Shown in pieces: positions 48,089 to 57,339 of a DNA stretch of 64,000 nt. The notes beneath the pieces were generated by a model. The model saw only the letters and a list, made by a program, of their open reading frames with translations. It did not search any database and was not told the origin of the DNA. The DNA comes from Bacteroidetes bacterium endosymbiont of Geopemphigus sp. (GTDB taxonomy: Bacteria; Bacteroidota; Bacteroidia; Flavobacteriales; Blattabacteriaceae). The stretch spans positions 922,449 to 986,448 of the forward strand of contig NZ_PEIH01000005.1 of the NCBI RefSeq assembly GCF_002904345.1, given 5' to 3'. Both the position numbers and the translations under genes were made by a program. Positions within the stretch are counted from its first letter, which is position 1; each line of letters opens with the position of its first letter.

Positions 48089-48442
48089 ATGAGCAAATCT
48101 ATAAAGAGCCTGATCGTTATTGGAGATCGTGTACTGGTCAAACCCAAAATCAATAATGGAAAAACTGATAGTGGTTTATATCTTCCCCCCGGTGTTAAGG
48201 AAAAAGAAAAAATACAAAGTGGTTATGTTATCAAAGTTGGTCCCGGATATGCCATTTCTACAGAAGATGACGAAGAACTTTGGAAAGCCGGTGATCGAAA
48301 AGCGCGTTATATTCCTCTACAGGCAAGTGAAGGAGATCTAGCTATATTTTTACTACAGCATTCTCACGAGATCATCTATAAAAATGAAAAATATTTTATT
48401 GTCCCACAATCTGGTATTCTTCTCCTGGAAAGGATGGTATAG
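48089..48442 (+). CDS. GroES-family co-chaperone paralogue, not linked to groEL
   Basis: 117 residues from ATG 48089 (TTG 48083 is the alternative). It has the GroES fold motifs VIGDRVLVKPK and SGLYLPPGVKEKE, then GYVIKVGPGY, and ends KYFIVPQSGILLLERMV. It belongs to a Bacteroidota family of stand-alone GroES-like proteins somewhat longer than true GroES (95 residues), with an insert DDEELWKAGDRKARYIPLQA. There is no groEL beside it. Whether it caps a chaperonin is unknown. It ends 24 bases from the convergent coaD. Confidence 0.88.
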   Translation: MSKSIKSLIVIGDRVLVKPKINNGKTDSGLYLPPGVKEKEKIQSGYVIKVGPGYAISTEDDEELWKAGDRKARYIPLQASEGDLAIFLLQHSHEIIYKNEKYFIVPQSGILLLERMV

Positions 48443-48466
48443 AGGGAAGCTCTTATGAGCGTTATT

Positions 48467-48937
48467 CTAATCTTTCAAATTTACCGAAGAAGGTACCAGT
48501 CGGTTATACTCACCTCCGTTTCTGATCACATCTCGTACGATGCTTGAGCTAATAAAAGAATTTTCTGAAGAGGTTAATAAAAATACTGTTTCGATCTCAT
48601 CATTAGTTAATGTTCGATTGGTGTGAACAATAGCTTTTTCAAATTCGAAATCTGCCGGATTTCTTAACCCTCTTAAAATAAAACGAGCTCCTATTTTTTG
48701 ACAAAAACGAACGGTAAGACCTTGATAAGATATAATTTTTATTTTAGGATGCTCTGAAAAAGATGACTCTACCCATTTCTGGCGTTCTTTGAGAGGGAAC
48801 ATATAATCTTTTTCAGAATTTCGACCTATAGCGATGATGAGGCGATCAAACAAGATTAACGCTCTTGTAATGATATCATAATGTCCAAGTGTTATAGGAT
48901 CAAAAGATCCGGGAAAAACAGCAATTTTTTCAGGCAT
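48467..48937 (-). CDS. coaD: phosphopantetheine adenylyltransferase
   Basis: 156 residues. It catalyses the fourth step of CoA synthesis, adenylating 4'-phosphopantetheine. FPGSFDPITLGHYDII holds the TxGH nucleotide motif and FISSSIVRDVI is the second (ISSTxVR-type) ATP motif. It also has FILRGLRNPADFEFE. It supplies CoA for the carrier-protein modification noted elsewhere in the window. It is divergent from ricT. Confidence 0.95.
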   Translation of the reverse strand: MPEKIAVFPGSFDPITLGHYDIITRALILFDRLIIAIGRNSEKDYMFPLKERQKWVESSFSEHPKIKIISYQGLTVRFCQKIGARFILRGLRNPADFEFEKAIVHTNRTLTNDEIETVFLLTSSENSFISSSIVRDVIRNGGEYNRLVPSSVNLKD

Positions 48938-48998
48938 GTTGATTTTCTCTGAAATATAAAACTAATAAATAATTCTATCGAGCTTGTTTTAAAAGAGT

Positions 48999-49006
48999 TA
49001 AATTTG
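48999..49006 (+). promoter_or_regulatory. putative -7 box (TAAATTTG) for ricT
   Basis: Exact TAnnTTTG match 22 bases before ATG 49028 in the coaD/ricT divergent gap. Confidence 0.4.
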
Positions 49007-49027
49007 CTTTTAAAACTTCTCAGCCAG

Positions 49028-50137
49028 ATGGCCAAAGGATGTGAAAATTGCTCAAAAACCGCAAAATCTGGTTGCAAAAATAATGGAAATTGTCAGATTG
49101 ACAGTTGTAGTAGATCCTTTACTTTTGATTGGCTGGCAAATATACCTCCCAACTCAGGAGAAAAGTTTAATATTCTGGAGTTGCGTTTTAAAAACGATCG
49201 CAAAGGATTCTACAGAAATACTTCTAAATTAACTTTGCAAGTGGGTCAAAAAGTAGTAGTAGAATGTGATAGTGGCTATGATATAGGCACGGTGAACTTG
49301 AGCGGAGAACTTGTAAAAGTTCAACTTAAAAACAATCAATTAGATAAAAAATCTCAACAAATCAAAGAGATTTATCGTAAAGCTACAGAAAAAGATCTGG
49401 AAGTTTGGCAAGTAGTTAAAGAGAAAGAAATATCCACCTTAGGCAAAGCCAAAGCGATTGTAAAAGAGCGAAAATTGGCGATGAAAATTTCCGACATAGA
49501 ATATCAAGGAGATGGAAGCAAAGCAGTTTTTTATTATACGGCCGATAATCGGGTGGACTTTAGAGAACTCGTAAAAATTTTCGCAAATATCTTCCATGTT
49601 CGTATAGAAATGAGACAAATTGGTTATAGACAAGAAGCATCTAAAATAGGAGGTATAGGATCTTGCGGTCGCGAATTATGTTGTAGTAGCTGGCTTAAAA
49701 AATTTAAAGCCGTAAGCACTACTGCTGCCCGTTATCAGCAACTATCAATCAATCCTCAAAAAATAGCCGGCCAGTGCGGAAAGCTCAAATGTTGTCTAAA
49801 TTTTGAACTGGATGCCTATCTGGAAGCCCTCAGAGAGTTCCCTGATATGAATAAAAAAATCCATACTGAGAAAGATAGTGCTCAGTGCATTAAAATAGAT
49901 GTATTTAAAAAAGAATTGTGGTACGTTTATGTTCATAATTATTACAAGAGTTTTAGTCTTACCCTGCATAAGGTAAAGATGGCAGTAGAGATGAATCAGC
50001 GAGGACAAAAGGCTCCCGCTCTTGAAGAATTGTGTGATCAAAAAGAGGATAGATCACATATAGTCTTTTCGGAATTGGAAGAAAATGATTTGAATCGTTT
50101 TTCTGAAAACAGAAAAAACATAAATAAAAATGTTTAG
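49028..50137 (+). CDS. ricT: RicT / PSP1-domain protein
   Basis: 369 residues from ATG 49028 (MAKGCENCSK); an in-frame upstream ATG would add eight residues. PSP1 (YaaT) proteins have a cysteine-rich head (here CENCSK, CKNNGNC) and the core FYYTADNRVDFRELVKIFA, GIGSCGRELCCSSWL and AGQCGKLKCCLNFE. In Bacillus RicT joins a complex that binds Fe-S and controls RNase Y and development. Its role in Bacteroidota is unsettled. The order ricT-gldH-PBP1A is conserved in Flavobacteriia and is kept here, although gldH is dead and starts inside the ricT stop region. Confidence 0.92.
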   Translation: MAKGCENCSKTAKSGCKNNGNCQIDSCSRSFTFDWLANIPPNSGEKFNILELRFKNDRKGFYRNTSKLTLQVGQKVVVECDSGYDIGTVNLSGELVKVQLKNNQLDKKSQQIKEIYRKATEKDLEVWQVVKEKEISTLGKAKAIVKERKLAMKISDIEYQGDGSKAVFYYTADNRVDFRELVKIFANIFHVRIEMRQIGYRQEASKIGGIGSCGRELCCSSWLKKFKAVSTTAARYQQLSINPQKIAGQCGKLKCCLNFELDAYLEALREFPDMNKKIHTEKDSAQCIKIDVFKKELWYVYVHNYYKSFSLTLHKVKMAVEMNQRGQKAPALEELCDQKEDRSHIVFSELEENDLNRFSENRKNINKNV

Positions 50138-50597
50138 AAATATTTTTTTTGGCGCAGATTTTATGATTATTATAAGTTGTATTTATAATAACTTTATTTT
50201 CAGTAATTTAAAGTCCATAAATCCATCAGGATGGAATAAGGAAAAATCACTTGATTTTGCTCTCAAACCAGCACAAAAAAAACTATGATATTTCTCTAAC
50301 GCTTAAGCATACTACAGATTACGAATTCGACAATATTTTTCTTTTTGTAGAAACTTTTTATCAAGACAAAACGATAAAAAAGATACCGTACAATTTAAGC
50401 TTGCTGAAATGGATGGTCATTGGAAGGGTAAAGGCTTAGGTACAAATAAAGTCATAGATTTAGATCTGTAGAATTCTCTTTCCCTTAAAAAGGGAGCTTA
50501 CAAAATGCGCATTTCGCATGGCATGCGAAAAAATCCGTTAAAAAATATTACAGGTATTTTGTTAACGGTAGAAAATCATCAGCCGTTTAAACCATGA
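50130..50597 (+). pseudogene. gldH: gliding motility lipoprotein GldH, degraded
   Basis: Lies exactly where gldH belongs, between ricT and PBP1A, overlapping both (ATG 50130 inside ricT; TGA overlapping the mrcA ATG). It starts with a short hydrophobic leader ending MIIISC, a possible lipobox, then NPSGWNKEKSLDFALK. After a frameshift HKKNYDISLTLKHTTDYEFD and NIFLFVETFYQDKTIKK follow. A second shift gives FKLAEMDGHWKGKGLGTNKV, a stop, then KKGAYKMRISHGMRKN and ITGILLTVEN. This is the GldH order. GldH works with the gliding/T9SS machinery, so its loss agrees with the sprA wreck. Confidence 0.85.
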
Positions 50598-52900
50598 AAA
50601 AAAAATCGCTTTCATCTCCTAAAATTATTTCTAATAAGTTCAAAAAATGGTCTCCTTGGAAAATCATGCGTTATTTCTGGATAACCGTACTTTCTACTCT
50701 ATTGGGTCTTTTTATATTATTTTATATGACCAGCAAGGGCTGGGTCGGTAAAATGCCCAGTACTGAAGATATTGAGAATCCCTCTATGGAGGTGAGCTCT
50801 GAGGTATATGATATTAATAAAAAATTACTCGGAAAATTTTTCTCTGAGAATCGCACATTGATTACCTACAAACAGCTACCTACAAATTTTGTAAATGCGC
50901 TGATCGCTAAAGAAGATATTCGTTTTAGAGAACACTCGGGTATTGATGGGAGATCTCTTTTAAGAGCGATTTTATTTCTTGGACAAAAAGGAGGAGCAAG
51001 CACGATTTCTCAACAGCTTGCCAAATTACTTTTTACAGGTCGCTCAGCCAAAAATAAAATCCAGCGACTTCATCAAAAGCTCCTGGAATGGGTGATGGCA
51101 ATAGAACTCGAAAGGCGTTACTCGAAAGAGGAAATCATAGCTATGTACGTTAATAAATTCGATTTTCTTAACCAGGCAAAAGGTGTTGAATCTGCTGCGC
51201 GAACTTATTTTAACAAGGGTACCGAGAATTTAAATTTGCAAGAGTGTGCCACTTTAGTTGGTATGCTTGAAAACCCACGTTTATATAATCCAAAAATGCA
51301 TCCTAATACCTCTAAAAGACAAAGAAATTTGGTGCTTTTAAAGATGAAGAAATATCATTTTATCGATGCTCAAGAGTATCAGAATAGCGTCAAAATTCCG
51401 TTGTCTGTGAATTTTAAATTACAGAAACATAACTTTGGTTTATTGAACTATTATACAGGGTTTCTTAAAAAAGAAACTCAAGATGCTCTGAATGAGTATG
51501 AGGAAAAAAGCGGAGAAAAGCTTAATCTTTATGGAAGCGGTTTAAAAGTTTATACTTCCATAGATGCTAGGATGCAAAAATACGCTGAAGCAGCCATTAA
51601 AAAACATCTTTCGCAAATGCAAAAACGCTTTGATGCAGAACAGAAAAAAAATCCTGTTGCACCTTTTGTAGATATCAATCCTAAAAAAAGAGATCGTATA
51701 TTTTTCGCTGCTGTCCGAAGAACACCGGATTATCAAAAATTTAAGGAGGATGAAATGACAGAAGAGGCGATTATAGAAGAGTTTAAAAAGCCTAGACCTT
51801 TGAAAATATTTACCTGGGAAGGTAGCAAAGATCTCTTGATTTCGCCCTGGGATTCTATTAAGTACCATAAGGGTATTATGCAAGCTGGTTTAATTTCTAT
51901 GGAACCCACCAGCGGTTATGTTAAGGCTTGGGTAGGGGGAGTAGATTTTGATCACTTTAAATACGACCATGTAGCGCAAACCAGACGTCAGGTAGGTTCG
52001 GTTTTCAAGCCAATTCTTTATACAGCGGCGATTAATCATCTTCATTATAGCCCTTGCACAAAAATCTCCAGTGAGCAGTTCACTGCAGGAAACTGGAGTC
52101 CCCGAAATTCCAATGGAAAATACGGAGGAAATCTTACACTTAAACAGAGTCTTGCCTTTTCCGTAAATACTGTATCGGCGCGTCTTATTTCTCAAACTAC
52201 TGCTAAGACCGTTATAGATCTTTCCAAAGAAATGGGTATAGAATCGCCCATACCTAATAATTTATCCATAGCACTCGGTTCAGCTGATATAACTCCTTAT
52301 GAAATGACAGCTGCTTTTAATACTTTCGATAATCATGGAATATATATCAAGCCACGTTTATTGGTTAAAATAGAAGATAAATATGGAAAGATTATTAAAG
52401 AAATGAGGCCTTCTGCTCGTGAAGTATTGAATGAAGAAACTGCTTTTATTATGCTTAAGCTTATGCAAGGAGTAGTAGATTTCGGTACAGCTCGACGTTT
52501 ACGGCAATATGGTATTAAAGCCGAAATAGCAGGAAAGACAGGAACCACTAATGATCAGGCTGATGGCTGGTTTATTGGTATGGTTCCCCGACTTACTACC
52601 GGAATCTGGGTAGGCTGGGAAGATCGCTTCGCACATTTTAAAACTCTGGATTTGGGGCAGGGCTCTAGTATGGCCCTTCCTATATGGGCTTACTATATGG
52701 GGAGTATTTATGAAGATGTAGATTTAGGCTATAGTCAAGAGGAACGTTTTCAAAAGCCTACCAATATCAATTTTCGTTGGGATGATTGTGATACCAATCA
52801 ATATGGAGGCTTGCCAGGAAATACCTCTACAAACAGAGACAGCAGCTCTGAAGAAGATCGACATATTAATCAAAAGCACCAAATTGATTACAATGACTAA
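50594..52900 (+). CDS. mrcA: penicillin-binding protein 1A
   Basis: 768 residues, bifunctional class A PBP that polymerises and cross-links peptidoglycan. A membrane anchor (about 25-46) precedes the glycosyltransferase domain with catalytic Glu in AKEDIRFREHSGID and GGASTISQQLAK, GRSAKNKIQ, ELERRYSKEEIIAMYVNK. The transpeptidase has QVGSVFKPILY (SxxK nucleophile), SLAFSVNTVSARL (SxN) and IAGKTGTTNDQADGWF (KTG). Its start overlaps the gldH remnant stop (ATGA). Retention shows that the cell still makes a wall, although rlpA and an S41 protease are dead. Confidence 0.96.
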   Translation: MKKKSLSSPKIISNKFKKWSPWKIMRYFWITVLSTLLGLFILFYMTSKGWVGKMPSTEDIENPSMEVSSEVYDINKKLLGKFFSENRTLITYKQLPTNFVNALIAKEDIRFREHSGIDGRSLLRAILFLGQKGGASTISQQLAKLLFTGRSAKNKIQRLHQKLLEWVMAIELERRYSKEEIIAMYVNKFDFLNQAKGVESAARTYFNKGTENLNLQECATLVGMLENPRLYNPKMHPNTSKRQRNLVLLKMKKYHFIDAQEYQNSVKIPLSVNFKLQKHNFGLLNYYTGFLKKETQDALNEYEEKSGEKLNLYGSGLKVYTSIDARMQKYAEAAIKKHLSQMQKRFDAEQKKNPVAPFVDINPKKRDRIFFAAVRRTPDYQKFKEDEMTEEAIIEEFKKPRPLKIFTWEGSKDLLISPWDSIKYHKGIMQAGLISMEPTSGYVKAWVGGVDFDHFKYDHVAQTRRQVGSVFKPILYTAAINHLHYSPCTKISSEQFTAGNWSPRNSNGKYGGNLTLKQSLAFSVNTVSARLISQTTAKTVIDLSKEMGIESPIPNNLSIALGSADITPYEMTAAFNTFDNHGIYIKPRLLVKIEDKYGKIIKEMRPSAREVLNEETAFIMLKLMQGVVDFGTARRLRQYGIKAEIAGKTGTTNDQADGWFIGMVPRLTTGIWVGWEDRFAHFKTLDLGQGSSMALPIWAYYMGSIYEDVDLGYSQEERFQKPTNINFRWDDCDTNQYGGLPGNTSTNRDSSSEEDRHINQKHQIDYND

Positions 52901-52956
52901 ATAGATTTTATCTCACCGAGATTGTAAAATTGTTTATAATATGCTGTTTTAAAACC

Positions 52957-52964
52957 TATATTTG
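52957..52964 (+). promoter_or_regulatory. putative -7 box (TATATTTG) for tRNA-Leu
   Basis: Exact TAnnTTTG match 12 bases before the mature tRNA 5' end, with a TTG at 52930-52932, 24 bases upstream. This is one of the best promoter candidates in the window. Confidence 0.6.
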
Positions 52965-52975
52965 CGGGCCCATAA

Positions 52976-53059
52976 GCCCGGGTGGCGGAACTGGTAGACG
53001 CGCTGGACTCAAAATCCAGTGATAGTAATATCGTGCGGGTTCGATCCCCGCCCCGGGTA
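52976..53059 (+). tRNA. trnL: tRNA-Leu(CAA)
   Basis: An 84-base cloverleaf. The acceptor stem GCCCGGG pairs with CCCGGGT (G1-U72 wobble). The D arm contains TGGTAGACG. The anticodon stem CTGGA / TCCAG encloses loop CTCAAAA with anticodon CAA. A long variable arm (GTGATAGTAATATCGT) marks it as class II, and the T arm is GCGGG TTCGATC CCCGC. The discriminator is A; the CCA end is not encoded. Confidence 0.96.
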
Positions 53060-53099
53060 CAAATTAATTGAAATAAATTTCTTTTGATAATTTGAGCTA

Positions 53100-53873
53100 G
53101 TGTTTAAAATGATATATCCCTATATATAATGATTTAAATATGAATTTTTTATAAAACAATATAGTTCGGAGAAAAAATTAAGGATCTTCCGTTAATTCAG
53201 CGCATTATTGGTTAGAAATTTTAACAGGAGATATCATTAAGGGATGAGAAAAAGATCATTTACTTCACCTTTAGGAAATTTAATTTGGACAAGGATAAAC
53301 GTTTTGTAAATGCGTTTTTCAAATATATTTACGATAGCTCGGATAAATTATAAAAGCCTTATTTCAGATCTTCGCGCAGAATGAATTTTTTACTTCCAGA
53401 TCTTTACCAAAAGAAAAACCATAGAATATACCCGGAAAATCGGTCTTAATCGTATGAGTTACGCTCCCTGGATACCTTATGATATTTCACCTTATGATAA
53501 TAAGGTTCCTTCTTTTCCCACATAGTGGTGCTGGTGGATAAGTTATTCCGTAAGTATGTCTAAAATTACCGATACGGAGCTCTCCACCCTCCCGGGTGTA
53601 ATGCATAAAGTGGGAAGATATCACATGGAAAGACACTGTACTTTTAAACTGCCTTGCTCCCTCTCGTAACGGAGATATGTACTCCATTGGAAAAGATCGC
53701 TTATACATCGATTTTAATTTTCCGCTTGTGAAATACCAAAGCCCTAATAAAAAATCTTATAAAGGTAAAGGTTCTACTCTGGATATTTTGGTAAAACGTG
53801 ATGAAAGCACCACTAAATATGATTATTATGGCGCCATCTCAGAGAAATATGGAAAAAGACGACCAACTTGAGA
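53100..53873 (+). pseudogene. eroded gene of unknown family
   Basis: Plus-strand pieces in shifting frames: KRSFTSPLGN near 53250, LNRMSYAPWIPYDISPYDNK near 53440, SKITDTELSTLPGVMHKVGR near 53560, and a 64-codon opening 53677-53871 containing GKDRLYIDFNFPLVKY and KRDESTTKYDYYGAISEKYG. The pieces follow one another as if from a single secreted or envelope protein. No domain was recognised. Confidence 0.4.
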
Positions 53874-53914
53874 GAGCGAAGAGGTATGCTTCACAGGCGC
53901 TAGAGAGATGCCGC

Positions 53915-54271
53915 ATGAGTTCTAAACCTCTGAAATTATAACTAATAATACTCTTAAAAGCTGCCTTACTAAGATCAAGTATACGACTCTTAGGCCCCTT
54001 GGCTGCCCCGGCCATTGACGGTAATCACCACGCTTTTTCCGTTTTTAGCATTGATTACTCTAATCTTAGTTCTAAAAGGAAGGGTTTTGTGGGCCGCGGT
54101 AAGCTTTTTCATATCGAAAATCTGACTGCTGGCGGTCCTTTTTTCCTGAAAAAACGCTCCGTACTATAAGGCTTTACCTTTTTTTGTTTTTTTATTTTTA
54201 TCAGAGATTGACTCGTTCCTGACTGAACAGAAAAACGCAAGAAATACCAAGTAAATAAGCTTTTTTACCAT
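53915..54271 (-). pseudogene. rlpA: RlpA-like lytic transglycosylase, degraded
   Basis: From the ATG at 54271 the minus strand reads VKKLIYLVFLAFFCS as a signal peptide, a stop at 54164-54166, then GAFFQEKRTASSQIFDMKKL and TAAHKTLPFRTKIRVINAKN and GKSVVITVNGRG. This is the RlpA double-psi barrel (ASxYgxxfxGrxTAsGexfd ... TAAHxTLPfGTxVrVTNxxNGxSVvVxInDRGP). A frameshift leads to SRILDLSKAAFKSI. RlpA cleaves naked glycan strands at the septum. Two lesions disable it, and the catalytic Asp of the NDRG block is Gly. Confidence 0.88.
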
Positions 54272-54354
54272 GCGGTATAAATTGATTTGGTTACAAAGAT
54301 AACAAATTGTATATAAATCAATTTTAGCAACTTGTTTATAATAAAAATACAATT

Positions 54355-54789
54355 AAAAGAATTATATTTAATTTTTAATTCTTGTCTTTATTTAACATAA
54401 TGATTCTTTCTATATAGTTAGATATTATGAGTTACTCTCATTTGATATCTAATAATAAAAATCCATCTTTTTTCCATGGTGCTAAACTCTTCCAGAATAA
54501 ACGGACGCTCACTTTTGTTTTGTATCCTTTGACCTTAGAAGGATGTAAACAGGAAAAGTTGCGAAGACATTATATAAGTTCCTAAAAACGACCCTTTACT
54601 CCATGAAGCTGCAAGCCTTTTAACACGTGTTGAAAGAAGTAAGATACTAATAAAAAAAGCGTTGACACTTCTGAAATACGTAAAATAAGGCCGTGATCGA
54701 TATTGGTAAGCGACCATTGGAGCAAGATATCTTTTATTTAAAACACAATATCACTTATACACAATAAATAATAATTTATTTATCGACAC
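54355..54789. other. gene-free stretch
   Basis: About 435 AT-rich bases between the rlpA and rnhB remnants with stops in all frames. No family or RNA gene was recognised. Confidence 0.5.
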
Positions 54790-55400
54790 TTGATTCTTTT
54801 TTTAAGTATTTAAAGGTATTTCTGTGATATACGCTAAAGCGATGATCGATAAGGGTATTTTTATGAGCTCACGTAGGATATCTTTTGTTTTTGCCTAATG
54901 GTTGGGGGAATTTTTCATGAATATTTTTTATGTGTTCATCTCGAGAAGTTTTGGCCAATATGGAGGGTGCCATGATACTTGCAAAAATGGCGTTGCTTTT
55001 TATATGACAACTATAGGACATCTGATTATAAGAGATAGAACGATTGCCATCGATAAGCAGATGATCAGGTATTTTTCAGTGCTCCTATAGATAAATGTAT
55101 AGTGCGAAAAGCGGCTTTAAGAATATTAATCTTATCAATCACCGAAGGATCTACAAAGACCACAACATAGTCGATGGCTTCTTTTTGAATAATATTTTTA
55201 AGATATCTCTTTGATTTTCAAAGACTTTTTTTTAGAATCATTTAAAAAGGGGTCATGAAAATCTTTGGGTAAAATAACGGCTATCGCAAATACCAGTCTC
55301 GCCAAAGCACCCCTGCCGGATTCGTTACAACCGTACTCAAAAATTTTTCTGGTATGCGTTTTTTTAGTGATGATAAATTCAGATTTTTAGGTTTCAAAAT
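54790..55400 (-). pseudogene. rnhB: ribonuclease HII, degraded
   Basis: Minus-strand pieces in order: [20 protein letters not shown], then [18 protein letters not shown], then IIQKEAIDYVVVFVDPSV and IDKINILKAAFRTIHLSI. After a shift come LLIDGNR and SYNQMSY-like codons, and ASIMAPSILAKTSRDEHIKN. This is the RNase HII order. The first catalytic acid (DExGRG) reads N-E-S-G-R-G. Stops and frameshifts break the rest. RNase HII removes ribonucleotides from DNA; its loss would need backup by another RNase H. It would have followed the DUF2480 gene in the same direction. Confidence 0.88.
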
Positions 55401-55458
55401 TTCGGATTCATCAAAAATAAATGACAGAATAAAAGTCTCGTATTGCCTGTTCCTCCAT

Positions 55459-55980
55459 TTAAGAATGGGCTCTTGATAATGTACGTTTAAATAACGGAAC
55501 GGTGCTACATTCCTTTCCATACATAAGAGAATGTACCACGGGCTGCAGTTTTTGAATCAACAATGAATAAGCGTTTTCCGGGATCGCCTCTTGAACGCAA
55601 CCTTTGATGATGACACGGGCATTTTTATAAACTTGTATATCAATTTTTTCGATAATTTCATGATAGAGTATACTTTCGAGTAGCCCGAGCGGGCCACGAA
55701 CCACTCTGGCTGCATAAGGTTGCAAATAAGTGCTTACCAACATATAAGCCCAAGTTGGAACTATTGCCTTTGAAGAACAATCGAGCGCTACAAACGCATC
55801 TGTATATTGTGTCCATTGATGGATTTTGAGTTGTGCCCTGAAGTCTTTTTCGCGCAGTACAAATCCTTGATCAAGCCATGGCTTCAAGTCCAAAAGCATG
55901 CGTTTCCCCTTCGGGCGCCATGATTCTATATCAATGGTAACAAGTTTGCTTTGCGCTACTTTGTTAATAATCTTCTCCAT
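55459..55980 (-). CDS. DUF2480 family protein
   Basis: 173 residues. It matches a Bacteroidota-restricted family of unknown function: INKVAQSKLVTIDIESW, LREKDFRAQLKIHQWTQYTD, AIVPTWAYMLVSTYLQPYA, NARVIIKGCVQEAIPENAY and a C-terminal CSTVPLFKR. No signal peptide or membrane segment, so probably cytoplasmic. It is divergent from lpxB with only 32 bases between the two ATGs. The downstream rnhB is dead. Confidence 0.88.
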   Translation of the reverse strand: MEKIINKVAQSKLVTIDIESWRPKGKRMLLDLKPWLDQGFVLREKDFRAQLKIHQWTQYTDAFVALDCSSKAIVPTWAYMLVSTYLQPYAARVVRGPLGLLESILYHEIIEKIDIQVYKNARVIIKGCVQEAIPENAYSLLIQKLQPVVHSLMYGKECSTVPLFKRTLSRAHS

Positions 55981-55997
55981 GGTTTTTCTTTAAATTT

Positions 55998-56005
55998 TAT
56001 ATTTG
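55998..56005 (+). promoter_or_regulatory. putative -7 box (TATATTTG) for lpxB
   Basis: Exact TAnnTTTG match 7 bases before the lpxB ATG in the 32-base divergent gap. If used, the transcript would be nearly leaderless. No -33 TTG seen at normal distance. Confidence 0.4.
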
Positions 56006-56012
56006 TAAAGCT

Positions 56013-57122
56013 ATGAAATATTACCTGATCGCTGGTGAAGCCTCTGGAGATCTGCACGGAGCGAATCTGATTCACGCCCTAAAGAAAAAGAATTCCAACG
56101 CGCATTTTCGCTGCTGGGGAGGAAATTTGATGCAAGCCGCAGGAGCTGAGCTTATTAGGCATTATAAAAATTTAGCTTTCATGGGGTTTTGGGAGGTCAT
56201 CAGGCATTTACCTCTCATATTAGGAAATTTGCGTTTTTGCAAGCAAGATCTGTTAGATTATCAAGCCGATGTGCTGATTCTCATCGATTATCCCGGTTTT
56301 AATCTTCGCGTAGCTTCTTTTGCTAAAAGGCACGGCATTAAGGTGTTTTATTATATCTCTCCACAGGTATGGGCCTGGAAATCTTCCCGGGTACATCATA
56401 TCAAAAAATCAGTAGATCAAATGCTGGTGATCTTTCCTTTTGAAAAGGATTTTTACGAACGCTACGCTATGAAAGTGCACTTTGTAGGCCATCCGCTTTT
56501 AGATGCGCTCGCTCAAAAAAAAAGACCTTTGAGAGAAGATTTTTTAAAAAAATACGCACTTGATCATCGTCCGATTATTGCTCTTTTACCCGGTAGCCGT
56601 CGACAAGAAATCAGAGAAATATTACCTATTATGTGGTCTATGCACTCGCGGTTCCCTTCCTATCAATTTGTTGTAGCCATCGCGCCTTCACAAGAAAAAA
56701 GCTATTACAAAAACCTAATTGGCGAGAATTTCGCTTACGTAGAAAACGCTACCTATGCTTTATTGCACTTATCGCAAGCGGCTTTGGTTACTTCAGGAAC
56801 TGCTACTTTGGAAACGGCACTCTTGGATGTGCCTCAAGTGGTGTGTTATAAGGCAAGCTGGTTATCTTATGAAATCGGGCGAAGACTGGCGCGACATGTG
56901 CACTTTATTTCTTTGGTGAATCTAATTATGAAAAAAGAAGTGGTCAAAGAATTGATTCAAAAAGATTTTAATGCAGAAAATCTTCGAAAAGAATTGATCG
57001 CTATTTTAGATCCACATCGCAGAGAGCGAATTTTGCTGATTTACAACCAGCTGAGCAAAAAACTCGGCGAAGCAGGCGCTTCAGAACGTTGTGCGCAAAA
57101 GATTATGAAATTTTTACATTGA
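56013..57122 (+). CDS. lpxB: lipid-A-disaccharide synthase
   Basis: 369 residues. It joins lipid X and UDP-2,3-diacylglucosamine to form the lipid A disaccharide. Blocks are LIAGEASGDLHGANLI, GIKVFYYISPQVWAWKSSR, FEKDFYERYAMKVHFVGHPL, IALLPGSRRQEI and TSGTATLETALLDVPQVVCY. Its retention means an outer membrane with lipid A is still made. The 217 bases that follow hold nothing recognisable. Confidence 0.96.
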   Translation: MKYYLIAGEASGDLHGANLIHALKKKNSNAHFRCWGGNLMQAAGAELIRHYKNLAFMGFWEVIRHLPLILGNLRFCKQDLLDYQADVLILIDYPGFNLRVASFAKRHGIKVFYYISPQVWAWKSSRVHHIKKSVDQMLVIFPFEKDFYERYAMKVHFVGHPLLDALAQKKRPLREDFLKKYALDHRPIIALLPGSRRQEIREILPIMWSMHSRFPSYQFVVAIAPSQEKSYYKNLIGENFAYVENATYALLHLSQAALVTSGTATLETALLDVPQVVCYKASWLSYEIGRRLARHVHFISLVNLIMKKEVVKELIQKDFNAENLRKELIAILDPHRRERILLIYNQLSKKLGEAGASERCAQKIMKFLH

Positions 57123-57339
57123 CCTTCTTATATTTCCGAAATACCAAAACAGCACACCCCATGTCTGTATAGGGATGCCTGCAATAAAACTTATTCCTTT
57201 CCTTCCTGTACTTATATAAGAAATTTTATTACCTGATTCTTTTTAAGAAAAGAACAGACACAGACCGTGCAGAGAGAAAACCACCTAGGGTCTGTCAGAG
57301 ATTTAACGGATTTTGACGGAAACCTCGATTGTAAATACG

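Noticed and set aside
54902-55090. A plus-strand gene of 62 codons
   Set aside because: It is a shadow of the minus-strand rnhB remnant.
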